From Endozoicomonas sp. NE40 (lineage in GTDB: Bacteria > Pseudomonadota > Gammaproteobacteria > Pseudomonadales > Endozoicomonadaceae): a stretch of 64,000 nucleotides of DNA. The position numbers were made by a program, and so were the translations under genes. The stretch lies in contig NZ_JBEWTB010000002.1 in NCBI RefSeq assembly GCF_040549045.1, positions 1,767,501 to 1,831,500 on the forward strand, written 5' to 3'. The notes beneath the pieces were generated by a model. It was not told the DNA's origin and did not search any database. It worked only from the letters and a program-made list of their open reading frames with translations. Positions 25,618-33,641 of the stretch are shown here, piece after piece; positions within the stretch are counted from its first letter, which is position 1, and each line of letters opens with the position of its first letter.

Positions 25618-26766
25618 TTAGAACCGGTACAGGGCATGGGCGTAAACAGTATGGGAGTCCATCTTTTTCTCTAATCCCCTGTATTGTGCTTTATTGCTGG
25701 TCTCTCTGTCGCGAGTGTACTCGTACTCAGCTCTTAACATCCAGCTTTCACCCAAGTCAATTTCATAACCAACTTTTGCCTTGATCACAGTTTTAAAATA
25801 GGTTTCAGCATCTTCCTTTCTTGTCTCATTTTTAGTGTACCTAAGGTTAAGGTAAGCAACACCGCCCTCAACAATACTGTATCGAATCGATGGTTCAATG
25901 TATTTTTCGACAAACCGCTCATTGCCTGTATGAACACCTGAACCATTATAATCTTTATTATCTTTGTCCTGATAGAAGAACTCTAAATCAAATCTGAATT
26001 GCCCATAATTGAAATAAGGTTTGAATAAAAAGCTGTAACCCCTTTCATCACGAGAACCCCAGTCATTGTTGTCATAGTCAATTCGGAGATGCTCAAAATG
26101 GGTATAGAAACCAGCGTTATATTTATTGCTCCAGTAAGTTGCATAAGGTTTGAAGAGCTGCTCAAGAGAGTCAGTTTTCATGTGATTAACATGAGGAGAA
26201 ACGATTTTATTGGTTATGTATTCTCCTTCATAAGCCAGACCTACACCCCAGCCCTGACCTAAATCGAATGGTTTATCCAGGAAAAACAAGTGCTTATAAG
26301 AATCAGCATTTTCGTAGTAATCATTGCCGCCACTGTTTCTTTGCTCACGATTCATTTGCTTAAGCGAGTAATTTGCTTTCAGATCCCAATCGTGATGGTG
26401 CAGAAATACACCAAGAAGTTCATTAGTTATAATTCTTTCTTTTTTCTTGCTTCCATCCCATTCCCGGGTTGTTCTGTCCTCGTATTCTACAGACGTACCA
26501 ATATTACCCGACAAAGAAAAACCAAAAGGCCGATAAGATGTATCTTCTACTTCTACTTTTGTTTCTTGATTATATTCATCCGCGGAACGTTTTTTCTTAT
26601 AAGCTTGGTATTTTGCAGCGGATGATTGTTCCTTGTCAGTGTTTATTGATGCAAGCAAATAATCATTGCTCATATCGGTATTTGGCAGGCTAAAATCATT
26701 ACTACCTATAGCATTCGTAGCGATTACACTATTTGCTATAACAACGGATAAAATTTTCTTGTCCAT
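25618..26766 (-). CDS. OmpG-like outer-membrane porin
   Basis: 382 residues. A short signal peptide (about 1-21) is followed by a charged, low-complexity stretch. From about residue 80 come alternating beta-strands with aromatic girdles (FGFSLSGNIGTSVEY, WGVGLAYEGEY, YNAGFYTHFEHLRIDY, FRFDLEFFYQ, WMLRAEYEYTRDRE), ending in YAHALYRF. This pattern and length fit monomeric OmpG/CymA-type sugar porins, which let oligosaccharides or cyclodextrins through. It is first in the divergent unit with malK and has an AGTA-N7-TACT site just upstream. Codon use looks more AT-rich than in neighbouring housekeeping genes. Confidence 0.75.
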   Translation of the reverse strand: MDKKILSVVIANSVIATNAIGSNDFSLPNTDMSNDYLLASINTDKEQSSAAKYQAYKKKRSADEYNQETKVEVEDTSYRPFGFSLSGNIGTSVEYEDRTTREWDGSKKKERIITNELLGVFLHHHDWDLKANYSLKQMNREQRNSGGNDYYENADSYKHLFFLDKPFDLGQGWGVGLAYEGEYITNKIVSPHVNHMKTDSLEQLFKPYATYWSNKYNAGFYTHFEHLRIDYDNNDWGSRDERGYSFLFKPYFNYGQFRFDLEFFYQDKDNKDYNGSGVHTGNERFVEKYIEPSIRYSIVEGGVAYLNLRYTKNETRKEDAETYFKTVIKAKVGYEIDLGESWMLRAEYEYTRDRETSNKAQYRGLEKKMDSHTVYAHALYRF

Positions 26767-26786
26767 ACTCCCCCGCCACCCAAAAC

Positions 26787-26801
26787 AGTAGGTCTAATAC
26801 T
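26787..26801. promoter_or_regulatory. candidate TrmB-type operator at the porin gene
   Basis: AGTA-GGTCTAA-TACT, the same AGTA-N7-TACT architecture as the site at 27182-27202. It lies 21-35 bases before the porin start codon, a position suited to repression. Confidence 0.45.
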
Positions 26802-27150
26802 TAATTAAATAAAATGAATTAATATTCTTTATGCTTATGAAAACATAAAGTTTCCGACACTCTTTCTGGTGTTTAAAACTTGCTGTAAAAAACTGGCGGC
26901 CTTACTTCATGAACAATAAACGTCTACTAACAACATTTATGTGCGAATTGCTCAGTGATATAAACCTGAAGTATCAATTCTTGAAAGGTTTTATAAAACA
27001 CGCCCTTTAAAATCATTTATTTCGAGCGAAATTAAACGGCTCAAAAATATAATTTTCAAGCCCATCCCGTTGACACAAGTCAAGAAAAGCAAACAAAGCG
27101 ACAATAAAAAAATAATTAACACAAAATTTAAAAATATTTGACAAGTCTTG

Positions 27151-27179
27151 TTGACTCATTTCTATGTTTAATGGATTAT
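27151..27179 (+). promoter_or_regulatory. candidate promoter of malE-F-G-cyclomaltodextrinase
   Basis: -35 TTGACT (27151-27156), 17 bases, -10 GATTAT (27174-27179). A second TTGACA lies at 27138-27143. The start site would fall inside the palindrome at 27182-27202. The rest of the 461-base divergent gap (26767-27227) is AT-rich and shows no gene. Confidence 0.5.
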
Positions 27180-27181
27180 GC

Positions 27182-27202
27182 AGTAGTATCTCGCGTACTA
27201 CT
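27182..27202. promoter_or_regulatory. candidate TrmB-type operator at malE
   Basis: Perfect inverted repeat AGTAGTA-TCTCGCG-TACTACT, 25 bases before the malE start and overlapping the predicted transcription start. Archaeal TrmB operators contain TACT/AGTA half-sites, and a TrmB-family gene lies at 32823-33590. The binding partner is inferred. Confidence 0.6.
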
Positions 27203-27227
27203 CTAATCCAGACAGGTTGAAACAGGT

Positions 27228-28454
27228 ATGAATGATTGGTCAAGAAAGGCCGTTGCCGCTTTTTCATTGGTTGCTGCAAGCCTTGGTGTCTGTGAAGAAA
27301 TATTACCTGAAAAAAATGCTGAACTGTTGATCTGGACTGATGATCAGGCAATGGAATACATGGAATATGCCACCGAACAGTTTAATAAAACCTTTGGTTA
27401 CGATGTCAGTTTCAACTATCGTCGTCTGGCACCAATGAACAGTGCGGGTCGTATGATTCAGGATGGTGGTACCGCAAGGGTGGCCGACGTGGCTGAAATT
27501 GAACACGACATGTTGGGCAAGCTGGTAGTTGCAGGTGCGGTAATGGAAAACCTGGTCAGCGCAGACCGGATTGACCATCACTTTATTGACGCAGCGGTGA
27601 CCGCCTCCAAGGCTGAAGGCTTAAGCTATGGCTTCCCTGTTAGCTATGCGACAACCGCCTTGTTTTATAACAAAGATATTCTTCCTGAGGCACCTGAAAC
27701 TTTTGAAGAGCTCATTAAGCTTTCAGAAACTTTTAACAATCGTCAGGAAAATCAATACACACTGCTCTGGGATGTTCAGAACTATTACGAATCCCGAATG
27801 TTTTTAGCCCTCTATGGCGGTTATGAGTTTGGCAATAACGGTATGGACGCAAATGATATTGGCGTTAACTCTCCGGAAGCCAAACGTGGTCTGGCAGCCA
27901 TGAACTCATTAAAGGCAGCCAATAATTCCAACCCTGTGGATATGCGTAACCCTCAGGTGCGTCGTGGGCTGTTCTCGGAGGGCAAGGTAGCTGCGATTGT
28001 TGACGGTCCCTGGGCGACACAGAGTTATATAGACTCAGGTATCAATGTTGGCGTAGCCCCTATGCCGACTCTGGATGGCAATACGCCGCGCACGTTCTCG
28101 ACGGTTCGTCTTGCCGTCGTATCCACTTACACCGAGTACCCCAAAGCAGCCCAACTCTTTGCCGATTTCCTTGCCAGCGAAGAGATGCTAAAAAAACGTT
28201 TTGAAATGACTCAGCTGATTCCACCTATGCAAAACATCATGAGTGAAATCGCCAAGGAGGCTGACGAAGCCAGTAAAGCGTTTATTGCCCAGGGCTATTA
28301 TGCCGATGCTATGCCATCTATTCCTGAAATGGGCTACGTCTGGTCGCCTATGGCCAATGCCGTCACTGCCACATGGGTGAACGGTGAAGATCCGGAAAAA
28401 GCTCTGGATAATGCCTTGATGGTAATTAAAGAGCAGATTTCATTTCAGGATTAA
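27228..28454 (+). CDS. malE: maltodextrin-type ABC transporter substrate-binding protein
   Basis: 408 residues, SBP_bac_1 family. A signal peptide (residues 1 to about 21) with a cysteine near the cleavage point is followed by ELLIWTDDQAMEYMEYATEQF. Later hallmarks are the hinge region YGFPVSYATTALFYNKDIL, PEAPETFEELI, GKVAAIVDGPWATQSY and the MPTLDGNTPRTFS to FLASEEMLKKRF tail. It binds dextrins in the periplasm and feeds MalF/MalG. It is first in its operon, and a stable hairpin follows before malF. Confidence 0.9.
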   Translation: MNDWSRKAVAAFSLVAASLGVCEEILPEKNAELLIWTDDQAMEYMEYATEQFNKTFGYDVSFNYRRLAPMNSAGRMIQDGGTARVADVAEIEHDMLGKLVVAGAVMENLVSADRIDHHFIDAAVTASKAEGLSYGFPVSYATTALFYNKDILPEAPETFEELIKLSETFNNRQENQYTLLWDVQNYYESRMFLALYGGYEFGNNGMDANDIGVNSPEAKRGLAAMNSLKAANNSNPVDMRNPQVRRGLFSEGKVAAIVDGPWATQSYIDSGINVGVAPMPTLDGNTPRTFSTVRLAVVSTYTEYPKAAQLFADFLASEEMLKKRFEMTQLIPPMQNIMSEIAKEADEASKAFIAQGYYADAMPSIPEMGYVWSPMANAVTATWVNGEDPEKALDNALMVIKEQISFQD

Positions 28455-28486
28455 CGTATTTGCGCAGGAAGTTTTTATTGATTAGT

Positions 28487-28543
28487 CTATTTTCAGCTTC
28501 CCCCTTTTCTCCCTGACCCTTTTTGGGGGAAGTCTGAAAATAG
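28487..28543 (+). other. long hairpin between malE and malF
   Basis: Arms CTATTTTCAG-CTTCCCCC (28487-28504) and GGGGGAAG-T-CTGAAAATAG (28525-28543): 18 base pairs with one bulged T. It starts 33 bases after the malE stop; no U-run follows. The 284-base gap holds no gene. By position it could stabilise malE mRNA or attenuate readthrough so that binding protein outnumbers permease, as REP elements do between E. coli malE and malF. Confidence 0.7.
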
Positions 28544-28738
28544 CCTTCAAGAATTCAAAGCCAGATTAGCGAAATATATAACGATCTAAAAACTATCTAA
28601 TTAACTATAAGTTTTCTTTTAGCCATCACTATTTAGTCACTGTCACTTCGTACTGACCTTTCAGACCCATGGTCTGTTTAGTGTGATGCATTGGAAATTG
28701 AAACATCAAACGATAATTTTTTTAATACTGGAATTCTT

Positions 28739-30025
28739 ATGCATACAACTACTATGCAGCCAGTTGGCTCTGTTGTACCCGCTTCAGCCGTGCTGATGGG
28801 ATCAACACAGCTGGCAAACAGGCACTTTGTTAAAGGGGGACTGTTTCTTCTGGTTCAACTGGTTTTCCTTTTTTATGCCACCGACATTATTAGTGCATTA
28901 AAAGGACTGGTGACTCTGGGAGAAGTGACCCAGCAACGGGTAGGGTTCACCATTATTCACGGTGACAACTCTATTCATATGCTGGTAGAAGGGGTTATTG
29001 CGCTGTTTCTGCTGCTCGCATTTTTGTTCACTTATGCAAAAAATATACAGGACGCCCGCCATTTATCACCCAGCAGTACAGGCTTCAAGGAGCAGGTAAG
29101 AAGCTTATTTGATGACCACTTTCCAATCATCATGCTAAGTCCTGCGGCTCTGGCGGCTATTGCCTTTATCATTTTACCCATTATCATTACAGTTCTTGTA
29201 TCACTCACCAATTATGCTGCACCAGCCAACATTCCTCCCAGGAACCTTGTGGACTGGGTGGGCTTTCAAAATTTCCGCTCCTTATTTGAGTTAAAAATCT
29301 GGTCAAGCACACTGCTGGGCGTGGGTAGCTGGACCTTCATATGGGCCACGAGTGCTACTGTTTTCACCTGTGGTTTTGGTTTTATTCTGGCTCTGGCTCT
29401 GTCTAACAGGGATGTAGTGGGTAAAAAAATCTGGCGTGTTATTTTTATGCTGCCATATGCTATCCCTGCTTTTGTGACATTGCTGATTTTCAGACTGTTA
29501 CTAAACGGTGTTGGTCCGGTCAACGCCCTGTTGAACACTTGGGGCTTTGAGTCCATCGCATTTTTATCAGATCCGACTCTAGCCAAGATCACAGTTATCA
29601 CTGTCGGAGTCTGGGTAGGCGCCCCCTATTTTATGCTGCTGATATCCGGCGCCTTGACCAATATTCCAAAAGAACTGTACGAAGCCAGTGAAGTAGACGG
29701 TGCCAGTCGTTTTCAACAGTTCAGGGAAATCACCCTGCCAATGGTATTGCATCAGGTTGCTCCTTCACTGGTGATGACCTTCTCGTTTAACTTTAACAAC
29801 TTTGGAGCAGTTTACCTGCTAACCGAAGGTGGCCCCATTAACCCTGCTTATCGATTTGCAGGTCATACCGACATATTAATTACCTGGATTTATAAACTCA
29901 CACTGGACTTCCAGCAGTACAACATCGCCTCTGTTGTCTCGATTATTATATTCCTGTTTTTATCACTTATTGCTATCTGGCAATTCAGCCGAATGAAATC
30001 ATTCAAGAATGACGTGGGGATGTAA
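28739..30025 (+). CDS. malF: maltodextrin-type ABC transporter permease MalF
   Basis: 428 residues from the ATG at 28739, which has GGAA six bases ahead; a TTG at 28691 would add 16 residues. An extended N-terminal part with two or three helices precedes the six-helix permease core. The EAA loop that contacts MalK reads ELYEASEVDGASRFQQFREITLPM. ALSNRDVVGKKIWRVIFMLPYAIPAFVT is typical of MdxF/MalF. It forms the inner-membrane pore with MalG, which starts two bases after its stop. Confidence 0.92.
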   Translation: MHTTTMQPVGSVVPASAVLMGSTQLANRHFVKGGLFLLVQLVFLFYATDIISALKGLVTLGEVTQQRVGFTIIHGDNSIHMLVEGVIALFLLLAFLFTYAKNIQDARHLSPSSTGFKEQVRSLFDDHFPIIMLSPAALAAIAFIILPIIITVLVSLTNYAAPANIPPRNLVDWVGFQNFRSLFELKIWSSTLLGVGSWTFIWATSATVFTCGFGFILALALSNRDVVGKKIWRVIFMLPYAIPAFVTLLIFRLLLNGVGPVNALLNTWGFESIAFLSDPTLAKITVITVGVWVGAPYFMLLISGALTNIPKELYEASEVDGASRFQQFREITLPMVLHQVAPSLVMTFSFNFNNFGAVYLLTEGGPINPAYRFAGHTDILITWIYKLTLDFQQYNIASVVSIIIFLFLSLIAIWQFSRMKSFKNDVGM

Positions 30026-30027
30026 CA

Positions 30028-30861
30028 GTGAATCGATTTATACATAAAGCAGGTGTCTTGACTGTTTATTTATTCCTGATATTCAACACAGTCATTGTTT
30101 TAGCACCGATTATCTGGACCGTCATGGCGTCATTCAAGCCCGGCGTCAATTTGTTCAGCAGTACTTTTACCGGTTTCAGCTTCACCCTTGATCATTACAG
30201 GACACTGTTCACCGAAACTCCTTATGTTCAGTGGTACAAAAATACGTTTTTGCTGGCAGCCAGCAATATGCTGATTTCATTGATGGTGGTGACCATTACG
30301 GCCTTTATCTTTTCCCGCTATCGGTTCAAGGGAAAACGTAAAGTGCTGATGGGCATTCTGGTCATACAGATGTTCCCGGCGTTTCTGTCCATGACCGCTA
30401 TTTATGTGCTGCTGTCAAAGTTAAACCTGATTGATACCTTTGCCGGACTGCTGTTCGTTTATGTCAGTGGTTCACTGCCTTTTATGACCTGGCTGGTAAA
30501 AGGCTACTTTGACGCGATCCCAACCTCACTGGATGAAGCGGCAAAAATTGATGGTGCCGGACACCTGACCATTTTCTTTGAAATTATCTTGCCGCTGGCA
30601 AAGCCCATTCTTGTCTTTGTTGGTCTGACGTCGTTCACCGCTCCCTGGATGGATTTTATTCTGCCCACCCTGATTTTGCGCAGTGAAGAAAAAATGACAC
30701 TCGCCATAGGTATTTTTGAGTGGATAGCTTCCAACTCTGCTGAAAACTACACCCTGTTTTCCGCAGGTGCTTTGCTGGTCGCTGTTCCCATTACCCTGCT
30801 GTTTGTAGCGACTCAGAAACACATTACCGTAGGCCTTGTCAGTGGGGCCGTAAAGGAGTGA
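30028..30861 (+). CDS. malG: maltodextrin-type ABC transporter permease MalG
   Basis: 277 residues with six membrane helices, starting at GTG two bases after malF. The EAA loop SLDEAAKIDGAGHLTIFFEIILPLAKP is intact, and the C-terminus ends LVSGAVKE as in MalG proteins. It pairs with MalF. The stop overlaps a GTG possible start of the next gene. Confidence 0.94.
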   Translation: MNRFIHKAGVLTVYLFLIFNTVIVLAPIIWTVMASFKPGVNLFSSTFTGFSFTLDHYRTLFTETPYVQWYKNTFLLAASNMLISLMVVTITAFIFSRYRFKGKRKVLMGILVIQMFPAFLSMTAIYVLLSKLNLIDTFAGLLFVYVSGSLPFMTWLVKGYFDAIPTSLDEAAKIDGAGHLTIFFEIILPLAKPILVFVGLTSFTAPWMDFILPTLILRSEEKMTLAIGIFEWIASNSAENYTLFSAGALLVAVPITLLFVATQKHITVGLVSGAVKE

Positions 30862-30869
30862 AAGGTTTA

Positions 30870-32648
30870 ATGATTACTGAAAGCGCCCTGGTGCATAACC
30901 CAAAAAGCACACAGTGTTATGCCTACAATGACACCACTCTGCATGTCCGTCTTCGTTGTGCAAAAGACGAAGTGGAGAAAGTCGTTCTGTGGATAGGCGA
31001 CCCTTACGAATGGGCTGTTGGCGGACTGGACGGAGGTAATCTCGGCGGCAGTGATGCCCATGGCTGGACCGGGGGGCGTGAAATTCCCATGATTCTGGAA
31101 GGCGAAACCCAAAACCACGACTGTTGGTTTGCCGAGTTTGCACCACCTAAACGACGGGCTCGTTACGGGTTTATTCTCTATAGCAAGAGTGGTGAACAAA
31201 AACTGCTGTTTGGTGAAAAGCGTTGTGTTGATATAGCCGATGAAGCCATTGCTGAAATTGAGTTGAGTGACCTCAGTAATTTTTTCTGCTTTCCCTATAT
31301 CAATCCCCGGGATGTCCTGAAAACACCTGGCTGGGTTAAAGACACCGTCTGGTATCACATTTTTCCCGAGCGGTTTTGCAACGGTCGTCCAGAACTTTCT
31401 CCAGAAAATGTTCAGCCCTGGGGGACAGAGCCTGATCACCACAACTTCATGGGGGGCGACCTGTGGGGTGTTATTGATAAGCTGGATTACCTTGAAGAAC
31501 TGGGAGTCAACGGCCTTTATTTCTGTCCCATTTTTATCGCCAATGCCAACCATAAATACGACACCGTAGATTACTTTAATGTCGATCCACACTTCGGTGG
31601 CAATGAAGCCTTCAAGCAGCTCGTTAAAGAAGCGCACCAGCGTGGCATGAAGATAATGCTTGATGCCGTTTTCAATCATATGGGGGATCAGCACCCGATC
31701 TGGCTGGATGTGGTAGAAAAAGGCAAGAACTCGGCCTATGCCGACTGGTTCTGGATCAAGGAATTTCCTGTTTACGAGGATAAACCCCGTGAGCAGTGGG
31801 ATGGTACCAATCTTCGCTATGAAACCTTCGGGAATGTAGCAGCCATGCCCAAGCTGAACACAGAAAATTTAGAGTGTCGTAGTTATCTGCTGGATATTGC
31901 ACGACACTGGGTAGAAGAATTTGACATTGATGGCTGGCGTCTGGACGTCTGCAATGAAGTCGATCACGATTTCTGGAGAGACTTTCGCCGGGTGATAAAA
32001 GGGGTAAAACCAGACTGCTATATCCTTGGTGAAGTCTGGCATGATGCATCCGCATGGCTGATGGGAGACCAGTACGACTCGGTCATGAATTACCCTATGA
32101 CCCAGGCGATTCTGGATTACTTTGCGTTAAACTCCCGAGGCAAACAGGAATTTATCTGGGATGTAAACCGTTCCTACACTTCGTACCCACATCATGTGAA
32201 CGAAGCGATGTTCAACCTACTCGATAGCCACGATACATCACGCATTTTGCACCTATGCTCTGGTAATAAAGACAAGGCAAAGCTGGCTTATCTCTTTATG
32301 TTTACACAGGTAGGAACCCCCTGTATTTATTACGGTGGAGAAGTTGCCCTCAGTGGTGGTCGTGGTATGGGTTCAGAGGCAAACCGGCGCTGCATGCTGT
32401 GGGATAAAGAGCTGCAGGACATAGACTTCAGGGCATTTATCAAACAACTCATTGAGTTACGCAAATCTGAACCAGACCTTAACTGCCCAACCATTCAATG
32501 GCTGGAGGTTGATAACGACCAGTGCATTGCCTACCAGCGCGGGCTATTGCAATTTGTTATCAATAACTCGGATAAGTCACAAGATATTTTGGTAAATGGA
32601 AAAAAACTCTCTTTGCTACCTTATGGTTACAATATCAGCAAAGAGTAA
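30870..32648 (+). CDS. cyclomaltodextrinase / neopullulanase (GH13)
   Basis: 592 residues from the ATG at 30870, preceded by GAAAGG; a GTG at 30858 is an alternative start. The N-terminal CBM34-like domain (about 1-130) is followed by the catalytic barrel. The four GH13 regions are DAVFNHMG, GWRLDVCNEVDH (nucleophile Asp), GEVWHDA (acid Glu) and LLDSHDTSR. The N-terminal domain and the WYHIFPERFCNG entry point to the GH13_20 cyclomaltodextrinase group, which opens cyclodextrins and cuts maltodextrins. There is no signal peptide, so it works in the cytoplasm on sugars imported by MalEFGK. Confidence 0.92.
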   Translation: MITESALVHNPKSTQCYAYNDTTLHVRLRCAKDEVEKVVLWIGDPYEWAVGGLDGGNLGGSDAHGWTGGREIPMILEGETQNHDCWFAEFAPPKRRARYGFILYSKSGEQKLLFGEKRCVDIADEAIAEIELSDLSNFFCFPYINPRDVLKTPGWVKDTVWYHIFPERFCNGRPELSPENVQPWGTEPDHHNFMGGDLWGVIDKLDYLEELGVNGLYFCPIFIANANHKYDTVDYFNVDPHFGGNEAFKQLVKEAHQRGMKIMLDAVFNHMGDQHPIWLDVVEKGKNSAYADWFWIKEFPVYEDKPREQWDGTNLRYETFGNVAAMPKLNTENLECRSYLLDIARHWVEEFDIDGWRLDVCNEVDHDFWRDFRRVIKGVKPDCYILGEVWHDASAWLMGDQYDSVMNYPMTQAILDYFALNSRGKQEFIWDVNRSYTSYPHHVNEAMFNLLDSHDTSRILHLCSGNKDKAKLAYLFMFTQVGTPCIYYGGEVALSGGRGMGSEANRRCMLWDKELQDIDFRAFIKQLIELRKSEPDLNCPTIQWLEVDNDQCIAYQRGLLQFVINNSDKSQDILVNGKKLSLLPYGYNISKE

Positions 32649-32675
32649 TGGCTGATAGGCGATTACACGTCAGTG

Positions 32676-32709
32676 ACTGGAGTGAATTTAACAAATAAGT
32701 TGCTCCAGT
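32676..32709 (+). other. hairpin after the cyclomaltodextrinase gene
   Basis: Arms ACTGGAG and CTCCAGT around a 20-base loop, 27 bases after the stop. There is no direct U-run, although ATTTTTC follows 15 bases on. It could be a weak operon end. Confidence 0.35.
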
Positions 32710-32822
32710 TGCCTGAATTTTTCGCGGGTTCATCCTCGAAGGCGACTAGAGAGCACAGCAGAGAATCATAACTAGGTATCTGACTGTTCATCGGCCTGTG
32801 AATGATTAAATGAGATTTTATT

Positions 32823-33590
32823 GTGACTGAGTTAATCAACAAACTAATGTCTTTCGGGCTGACCAAAACAGATGCTCTGGTTTACATTAACCTGCTTCAA
32901 AACGGACAGGCCAGTGGCTATAAGATAGGAAAAGATCTTTCACTGGCACGATCTTCAGTCTACTCGTCAATTGATACCCTTTATAATCAGGGCTATATCT
33001 TTATGATTGAAGGCTCTACTAAAGAATACGAAGCCAAGTCACCTGAATTAATTTTAAGCCAAATCAAGAAGAAAACGCTAAACGACATTGCCATACTGAA
33101 AAAGGAACTGGCAGAAATTGCCGTACCAAAAGACACACCTTTTATCTATAACCTTTCTGGTTACGAAAACCTTTTATTGAAGGTCAGAGAGCTGATCAAC
33201 TCAAGTACCAGAGAGCTTTATATCAATACCGACTTCAACCTTCAATTGCTGAGTGAAGAACTGGGAAATGCCATTAACCGGGGCGTAAGAGTACTCTGTT
33301 TCTCCTTTAACAGGCTGGAGTCTCCAGTAGATGGTCTTGAAATATACAGCCGCAATGATAAGCCTGAGCAGGAATACCCATCCAGACGTTTCATGATGGT
33401 AGCAGATATCAGGGAAACACTTATTTTTTCAAATATTGGCAGTGCTCAGGGCATTTATACCAACGAAAAGCTGTTTACAAGAATCATCAGCGAACATATA
33501 CACAGTGACGTTTACCTGTCTGAGCTGATGCAGGATAAAGACTTTATACCTGCCCACATAGCCACAGCTCATGAAAATGAACCCTTTTAA
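32823..33590 (+). CDS. TrmB-family sugar-responsive transcriptional regulator
   Basis: 255 residues. The N-terminal winged helix (residues 1-75; LMSFGLTKTDALVYINLLQNG then GLSxAR-like DLSLARSSVYSSIDTLYNQG) is the PF01978 TrmB domain. A coiled linker follows (LSQIKKKTLNDIAILKKEL). The C-terminal half resembles the TrmB effector domain, with phospholipase-D-like segments (TRELYINTDFNLQLLSEEL, FMMVADIRETLIFSNI). Start is GTG with a weak ribosome site. TrmB regulators are best known from archaeal maltodextrin and trehalose systems. Here it follows a maltodextrin operon whose control region has TACT/AGTA palindromes, so it probably regulates both divergent units. Confidence 0.85.
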   Translation: MTELINKLMSFGLTKTDALVYINLLQNGQASGYKIGKDLSLARSSVYSSIDTLYNQGYIFMIEGSTKEYEAKSPELILSQIKKKTLNDIAILKKELAEIAVPKDTPFIYNLSGYENLLLKVRELINSSTRELYINTDFNLQLLSEELGNAINRGVRVLCFSFNRLESPVDGLEIYSRNDKPEQEYPSRRFMMVADIRETLIFSNIGSAQGIYTNEKLFTRIISEHIHSDVYLSELMQDKDFIPAHIATAHENEPF

Positions 33591-33641
33591 ACGACAGTAA
33601 ATTAAGTACTCAACCATCCTGACATGACTACCGGAGCTTTA

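Noticed and set aside
26941..26965. possible CRP site in the divergent mal promoter region
   Set aside because: TGTGC-N6-CTCAG matches the TGTGA-N6-TCACA consensus only loosely.
30867..31694. 275-codon minus-strand frame
   Set aside because: It is antisense to the GH13 gene, which carries all four catalytic regions.
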